From Bacteroidota bacterium (lineage in GTDB: Bacteria > Bacteroidota > Kryptoniia > Kryptoniales > JAKASW01): 10,361 bases of DNA. The position numbers and the translations under genes are program-made. Under the pieces are notes generated by a model. The model did no database searches, was not told where the DNA came from, and saw nothing but the letters and a program-made list of their open reading frames with translations. Below are positions 6,991 through 10,361 of the stretch, one piece after another (position 1 is the first letter of the stretch; each line of letters opens with the position of its first letter). The DNA lies in NCBI GenBank assembly GCA_021796055.1, contig JAJYOS010000142.1:1-10361 (forward strand), read 5' to 3'.

Positions 6991-7809
6991 TCACCAATGC
7001 GGCCAGACCTCAATCTTCGAGTTGAAGGCTCTCACGCCGGGCACGGAGGCTATAAGATCGCGGATCCTGTCGGCATCCTCAAGCGAAGCTGCCGTCCCGC
7101 TTATCGTGATTATGCCATCGTCTGCTTCGATCTCAACTCCGGCATCGGCCACACCTTTCCGGGCTGCATCGCACGCGATCACTCCCCTCACCTCCGTGCT
7201 GAGCGCCAGGTTATCCAGCATTATCTGTGATTCCTGCGTCATTTTATATTGCTCCATAGTCGCGGCACGGCATACGACCTCACAAGCATCGAGAATGCCC
7301 AGCTGGTCAATGTTCAGAACGAGGTCGTATTGCGAGGGATCGTTCCAATCCTCATGGTAGAGGAATTCGGTCCACTTGCTTCTCTCTTTGTCGACATTTT
7401 CGATATATTCGACGGCTTCTTTCCTGCCCACATGCTGGCTGTCCATCACAGCTCGTGTACGGAACTCCATGCTCGCAATTACCCTTACCCGCACCAGATG
7501 TGGAATTCCCCTCAGCAACAAATGCCCGGCGTGCCCGTGGTAAACCGCCCTCTCGTCTTTCACCATGCGGATTAATGCGGCCCTCAAGCACATGAGGTAG
7601 TGTGACTTCTCCCTCGTGAGGTGGTCCAGCAGGCTAGGCTTCTTCGTCAGGGCGTCGCGCAGCTTCTCTTCAGGGACTTCATATCGTTTCACCGCTTCGT
7701 CCACCAGCACCTCCCTTGAGATGCAGCTGAAGCCCAGCCTCGACGCGACACACTCGCCAAGACTCTTCCCTCCGCTGAAAGAGCCCCTCGATACAGTGAT
7801 TATCGCCAC
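6991..7809 (-). CDS. Cytidylate-kinase-like protein with C-terminal BON domain (paralogue 2)
   Basis: This 272-residue protein aligns along its length with the product of 3264-4091. Shared segments are MAIIT[IV]SRG at the start, Y[YH]GHAGHLLL near residue 90, EAV.YI then K.R.KWT.FLY at about 130-151, DWNDPS.YD near 154, and the BON domain at about 203-266. Its nucleotide loop is G9-S-F-S-G-G14-K15-S16, a complete Walker A, whereas paralogue 1 has GQK at the same place. The start is GTG 7809; in-frame codons upstream reach a stop within three codons. AGGA stands only three bases before the GTG, so the ribosome site is poorly spaced. It heads the permease operon, which suggests a link between that transport function and the phosphotransfer module on the other strand (inference). 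The substrate is not identifiable. Confidence 0.87.
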   Translation of the reverse strand: MAIITVSRGSFSGGKSLGECVASRLGFSCISREVLVDEAVKRYEVPEEKLRDALTKKPSLLDHLTREKSHYLMCLRAALIRMVKDERAVYHGHAGHLLLRGIPHLVRVRVIASMEFRTRAVMDSQHVGRKEAVEYIENVDKERSKWTEFLYHEDWNDPSQYDLVLNIDQLGILDACEVVCRAATMEQYKMTQESQIMLDNLALSTEVRGVIACDAARKGVADAGVEIEADDGIITISGTAASLEDADRIRDLIASVPGVRAFNSKIEVWPHW

Positions 7810-7920
7810 AGGTCCTCATCATTCTAAAGCAACACTTCAGGAACTGCACATCCGAAAGAACTACTGACCGGCTCTGCCGGTTGTTCCGGCCCGAACCTCT
7901 TTCGGTGCCAGCTGCACATC

Positions 7921-7949
7921 CATCAATTGTTCACCCTGGGCAATTGATG
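7921..7949. repeat. Inverted repeat, 9-bp arms, in gap before second kinase-like gene
   Basis: CATCAATTG at 7921-7929 and CAATTGATG at 7941-7949 are perfect complements around an 11-base spacer. It lies just downstream of the second DUF1634 gene and upstream of the kinase-like gene. It is not followed by a T-run on either strand, so it is more likely an operator or RNA hairpin than a classic terminator. The rest of the 7810-7970 gap holds one smaller dyad (ACCGGC/GCCGGT at 7867-7881) and no credible gene. Confidence 0.4.
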
Positions 7950-7970
7950 CCATGGCAGGCGGCAAATGTA

Positions 7971-8366
7971 TTATCGTCGTTTGAAACAGACTATCAATAA
8001 GACAAGGGCAAGCACACCCGGGAGCACATACGCGATTTCCGTTACGTGGACAAAACAGATACAGGAAAAAGCGAGGGTGAACACAAAGAGAAGTAACGTC
8101 ACGCTGATTGTGCCGACAGCGAGCAGCATGAGAGTCCCCTTCTGGATGCTCCTCCCATGCATGACCGAGCCCAACACGCGCGCCATATTCTGCGGGACGA
8201 TGACTCCGGATCTTCCCTGCGGGAGACCGGAGCTGGCATGAGCGCGAGACAAAAAGAGGATCCCCACAAGGACACACATGGAGACAATGATCAGCCCCGC
8301 TCCCAGCAGATAACCGACAACCATGTCGAGTTCAGACTCACCTGACATCAACTGGACTAGCGCCAT
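7971..8366 (-). CDS. Second DUF1634-like membrane protein, without adjacent permease
   Basis: The product has 131 residues and three predicted membrane segments (about 15-39, 76-105 and 108-127). It matches the 5659-6051 protein in length and layout, and in the loop plus second helix: NMARVLGSVMHGRSIQKG here against NFFRLIGSLMRSRNMPGG there. That supports a divergent DUF1634 paralogue, though identity is low. ATG 8366 is preceded by AAGGAG at nine bases, a strong ribosome site. DUF1634 genes usually accompany TauE/SafE, but the next genes here are a QmoC-like subunit upstream and a kinase-like gene downstream. It may serve the permease at 6042-6890 or a different partner. Function unknown. 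Confidence 0.72.
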   Translation of the reverse strand: MALVQLMSGESELDMVVGYLLGAGLIIVSMCVLVGILFLSRAHASSGLPQGRSGVIVPQNMARVLGSVMHGRSIQKGTLMLLAVGTISVTLLLFVFTLAFSCICFVHVTEIAYVLPGVLALVLLIVCFKRR

Positions 8367-8384
8367 TCACTCCCTGCTCCTTTT

Positions 8385-8411
8385 CGGCTGGGCCGTAATA
8401 AGCTCCAGCCG
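8385..8411. repeat. Inverted repeat CGGCTGG/CCAGCCG
   Basis: Seven-base complementary arms at 8385-8391 and 8405-8411 enclose 13 bases. On the minus strand the hairpin is followed by AAAAGGAG, the ribosome site of the second DUF1634 gene, so a folded RNA would sit right against that site. It lacks a U-run and is not a standard terminator. Confidence 0.4.
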
Positions 8412-8431
8412 AGTGCTCAAGATATTGGTGC

Positions 8432-8449
8432 TCCCGACATGCGTCGGGA
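8432..8449. repeat. Short hairpin TCCCGAC-ATGC-GTCGGGA
   Basis: Seven-base arms enclose a four-base loop in the 130-base gap after the QmoC-like gene. On the minus strand it lies about 50 bases past that stop codon and is not followed by a U-run. It could stabilise the 3' end of the mRNA. Nothing else in this gap (8367-8496) looks like a gene. Confidence 0.4.
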
Positions 8450-8496
8450 TAGGATTTAATTCACATCAGTGACGCAACTTTGAAGCAGCCACGAAA

Positions 8497-9681
8497 TCAC
8501 ACCTGTTCCACCATATGACCCACGGCGGTCACTTCTGACACCGCAGAATGCCGGACCCTGCTTCTCACGGCCTCGACATAGATCGCAAGTGGCCTGTACA
8601 ACAAATGTCCCCACTTGCCGAAAGGGACCTCTACAACAAGCATGGGAACCACGATTGCCATATGGATCATGTATGTGACATATGTCGCCATCGGCATGTC
8701 CGTCACGCGGAAAACGTGGAGCAGAATGCCGGTGAGCGCTGCAAGGAAGAGTAGTATAGGGAAGAGCCAATCCGAGAAATGACTGAATCCGTGCATCCCG
8801 GATCTCTTCTTAGACCTGTCGATCATAATCCATACCGTAGATGCCAGAAGAACCGCTGTCGCGTAATAGCCCAGGAAACTGGTCCAGTGCAGGCTTGTAT
8901 TCTCAACCTGGAACCACGGCAGAAACACGACGACGAGCGTGAACATGATCGCATACCCGCTGACGAGGAAGAGATGCCGCAGCCAGTTCTTGATCCCGGC
9001 TCTGCTTCCGCAGTCCCTCCATCGAATCTGTGTTAGGCCCTGGAATATGAAATGCGGAAGCTGAGAGATATATGTGGTAAGCGGCACCTTGTCACTTCGG
9101 GTCAAGCCTGAGAACATCCGCGCCGCATTGATGAGCAGCAGCACTCCTAAAATACCCGCCATGATTCTGTCGCCCCAATCCATGATACCGACCGGCGCAA
9201 ATTTATCGAGCATCACGGTCGACAAAGGCGTCGAACCGGAACGGCTCAATAAACCGAAGCCATAATCGTGCGGCAGCGTAAACAGAAGCAACACGACAGC
9301 AGCGACCGCTGCGAGGATGCCGACTTCCCAGAAGACCGACCCGTACATCAGGCGGGACAGACCTGTCCAATCATATTGGGAGGTCAGATACCTTCGCATC
9401 GCCATCATGGTTTCGCCCGGATCGGCGTTCCGTGGACATCGTTCGGAGCAGTCGCCGCAATAGAAGCAAAGCCACGGTCCGGGGTCTTCGAGCAGCCGGT
9501 CCTTCAGCCCCCATTCGGCGAGGAGCATCTGCCTGCGGGGGAACCCGTTCTCCTCCGTAGAGAGTGGACAGGTGGATGTACAGGTAGCACATTGATAGCA
9601 CTTCTTGAGACTTTCCCCGCCGAAATGCTTGATATCTGCAATGAACTGTGGATCAGGTTTAACGAAATTTCGCTCGCCCAT
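8497..9681 (-). CDS. QmoC-like / HdrC-HdrE-like membrane electron-transfer subunit (two [4Fe-4S], probable heme b)
   Basis: The 394-residue protein begins with a soluble HdrC-like ferredoxin domain. It has two CX2CX2CX3CP motifs, C28-C31-C34-C38 and C72-C75-C78-C82, each expected to bind a [4Fe-4S] cluster. Residues about 110-355 contain roughly six membrane segments of the NarI/HdrE type; H226, H322 and H340 lie in or beside helices and are candidate heme b ligands. The segment GGESLKKCYQCATCTSTCPL closely resembles what I recall of QmoC, which passes electrons between menaquinol and AprAB in sulfate reducers. No qmoA, qmoB or apr gene is visible, so it may be a stand-alone paralogue serving another heterodisulfide-reductase-like partner; I therefore give no symbol. 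The start ATG 9681 is 25 bases after the YkgJ gene and has only a weak ribosome site. Confidence 0.85.
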   Translation of the reverse strand: MGERNFVKPDPQFIADIKHFGGESLKKCYQCATCTSTCPLSTEENGFPRRQMLLAEWGLKDRLLEDPGPWLCFYCGDCSERCPRNADPGETMMAMRRYLTSQYDWTGLSRLMYGSVFWEVGILAAVAAVVLLLFTLPHDYGFGLLSRSGSTPLSTVMLDKFAPVGIMDWGDRIMAGILGVLLLINAARMFSGLTRSDKVPLTTYISQLPHFIFQGLTQIRWRDCGSRAGIKNWLRHLFLVSGYAIMFTLVVVFLPWFQVENTSLHWTSFLGYYATAVLLASTVWIMIDRSKKRSGMHGFSHFSDWLFPILLFLAALTGILLHVFRVTDMPMATYVTYMIHMAIVVPMLVVEVPFGKWGHLLYRPLAIYVEAVRSRVRHSAVSEVTAVGHMVEQV

Positions 9682-9706
9682 AAGTCGTGCTTCTTAGATG
9701 TTTATT

Positions 9707-10361
9707 TTATCCGACATTCGCCGCGGTGTCGACCCGGGGAGCCGCATCATTGCCCGCCCTCACTCGCATCGTCTTATCACCAAATAAGCAATACTTGAGC
9801 CAGTTGAAACCGAACTTCAGCAACTCCTCGTCATCTGTTCTTATATCATTGACGGTCTCCTCTTCAACGTCAAATCTCTTCAGGAAGGAGCTTCCGAAAA
9901 TGAATTCCCTGAACTTATCGATGTTGTAGCAGACCGTGTAAAACATCTCCAGCTTGGCGGGAGTGAGCTGTTTTCTCTCTTTGAAGAAATCATGCAGGGA
10001 GACTTCCTTGAACAGTTCTCCCATTTCGGAATATTGGCCGACGCCTTGTTCTTCAACCCATTCGCCGACTGTCTGATGCTTCTCTTGCAGGTAACCCTGG
10101 CAGACTGGCTCCTCAATCATGAAGTAGAATTCTCCACCGTCACATCCATTGCTCTCCTTTGGAGAGGCAACCCCGAGCGGGAACATCCGGCATGACCATG
10201 GCCTGTCTCCATACACCGAGCACCCTCCTGCGCGCACGAATGGACACGATTTGTCTTCGTCCGCCATCATTTTCAGCATGACAACCGGATGATTCTGGCT
10301 CTCGTCGATCGGCAATAAAGTGTACTTGTCAAGGAACTCCTGGGATGTGGAGTTTCTGCAC
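9707..10361 (-). CDS. YkgJ-family cysteine-cluster protein (5'-truncated by window edge)
   Basis: The reading frame is open to the right edge of the window, so the true start lies beyond 10361; an internal TTG at 10315 is not a convincing start because the frame continues upstream with YkgJ-like sequence. Visible family features are CPFVRAGGCSVYGDRPWSCRMFPLG, the usual C-x7-C-x3-Y-x2-RP-x2-C-R-x-FP pattern, and a further cysteine in EPVCQGYL. The N-terminal CxxCxxCC part of the expected Fe-S or zinc cluster is missing. The C-terminal 110 residues are charged, with F/Y-rich helical stretches. The function of YkgJ proteins is not established; a role in metal binding or Fe-S handling is usually assumed. 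It is cotranscribed with the QmoC-like gene, 25 bases apart. Confidence 0.85.
   Translation of the reverse strand, partial: CRNSTSQEFLDKYTLLPIDESQNHPVVMLKMMADEDKSCPFVRAGGCSVYGDRPWSCRMFPLGVASPKESNGCDGGEFYFMIEEPVCQGYLQEKHQTVGEWVEEQGVGQYSEMGELFKEVSLHDFFKERKQLTPAKLEMFYTVCYNIDKFREFIFGSSFLKRFDVEEETVNDIRTDDEELLKFGFNWLKYCLFGDKTMRVRAGNDAAPRVDTAANVG

Noticed and set aside
7861..7953. A 30-codon minus-strand reading frame starting at ATG 7953 in the gap before the second kinase-like gene
   Set aside because: It has no ribosome site, is low in recognisable features, and part of it coincides with the inverted repeat; chance is more likely.
5659..8366. The two DUF1634-like genes as flanks of a mobile or duplicated transposable unit
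   Set aside because: No transposase, terminal inverted repeats or long nucleotide-level repeats were seen, and the two proteins are too divergent for a recent duplication.

Overview
The window looks like a chromosomal segment of roughly 50% GC from an anaerobic bacterium of the Desulfobacterota/'deltaproteobacterial' type, probably a sulfate reducer or a syntroph. This rests on gene content: a QmoC-like Fe-S/heme membrane subunit, a TauE/SafE permease paired with a DUF1634 protein, BON-fused cytidylate-kinase-like proteins, and a PEP-synthase-like phosphotransferase beside a two-component pair. No 16S rRNA or other phylogenetic marker is present, so the assignment is an inference. I saw no tRNA, rRNA, CRISPR array, insertion sequence or phage gene. 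The window is gene-dense and no gene-free stretch exceeds about 165 bases.

Left part, plus strand (1-4091): the last codons of a sensor histidine kinase, a stand-alone receiver protein, an 882-residue PEP/pyruvate-dikinase-like protein, and a cytidylate-kinase-like protein with a C-terminal BON domain. The four genes are tightly spaced and look like one operon. The dikinase-like protein has the ATP-grasp and phosphohistidine swivel domains. In place of the PEP/pyruvate TIM barrel it has about 280 residues that I cannot assign, so its phosphoryl acceptor is unknown.

Middle part, minus strand (4105-7809, read right to left): a second BON-fused cytidylate-kinase-like protein, a TauE/SafE permease, a DUF1634 membrane protein and a DHA2-family MFS exporter. 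The last three genes are joined by an overlap or by a few bases and are probably translationally coupled. This operon converges on the plus-strand operon, with 13 bases between the two stop codons.

Right part, minus strand (7971-10361, read right to left): a 5'-truncated YkgJ-family cysteine-cluster protein, a QmoC/HdrC-HdrE-like membrane subunit with two [4Fe-4S] motifs, and a second DUF1634-like protein that has no permease next to it. The two non-coding gaps here (7810-7970 and 8367-8496) contain small dyads and no clear terminator.

The most distinctive content is the phosphotransfer module (histidine kinase, receiver, dikinase-like phosphotransferase with unassigned acceptor domain, BON-fused nucleotide kinase) together with a duplicate of its kinase at the head of a nearby anion-transport operon. 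My working idea is that the module senses or signals energy or nucleotide state and that the transport operon is linked to it. That link is inference from proximity and paralogy only.
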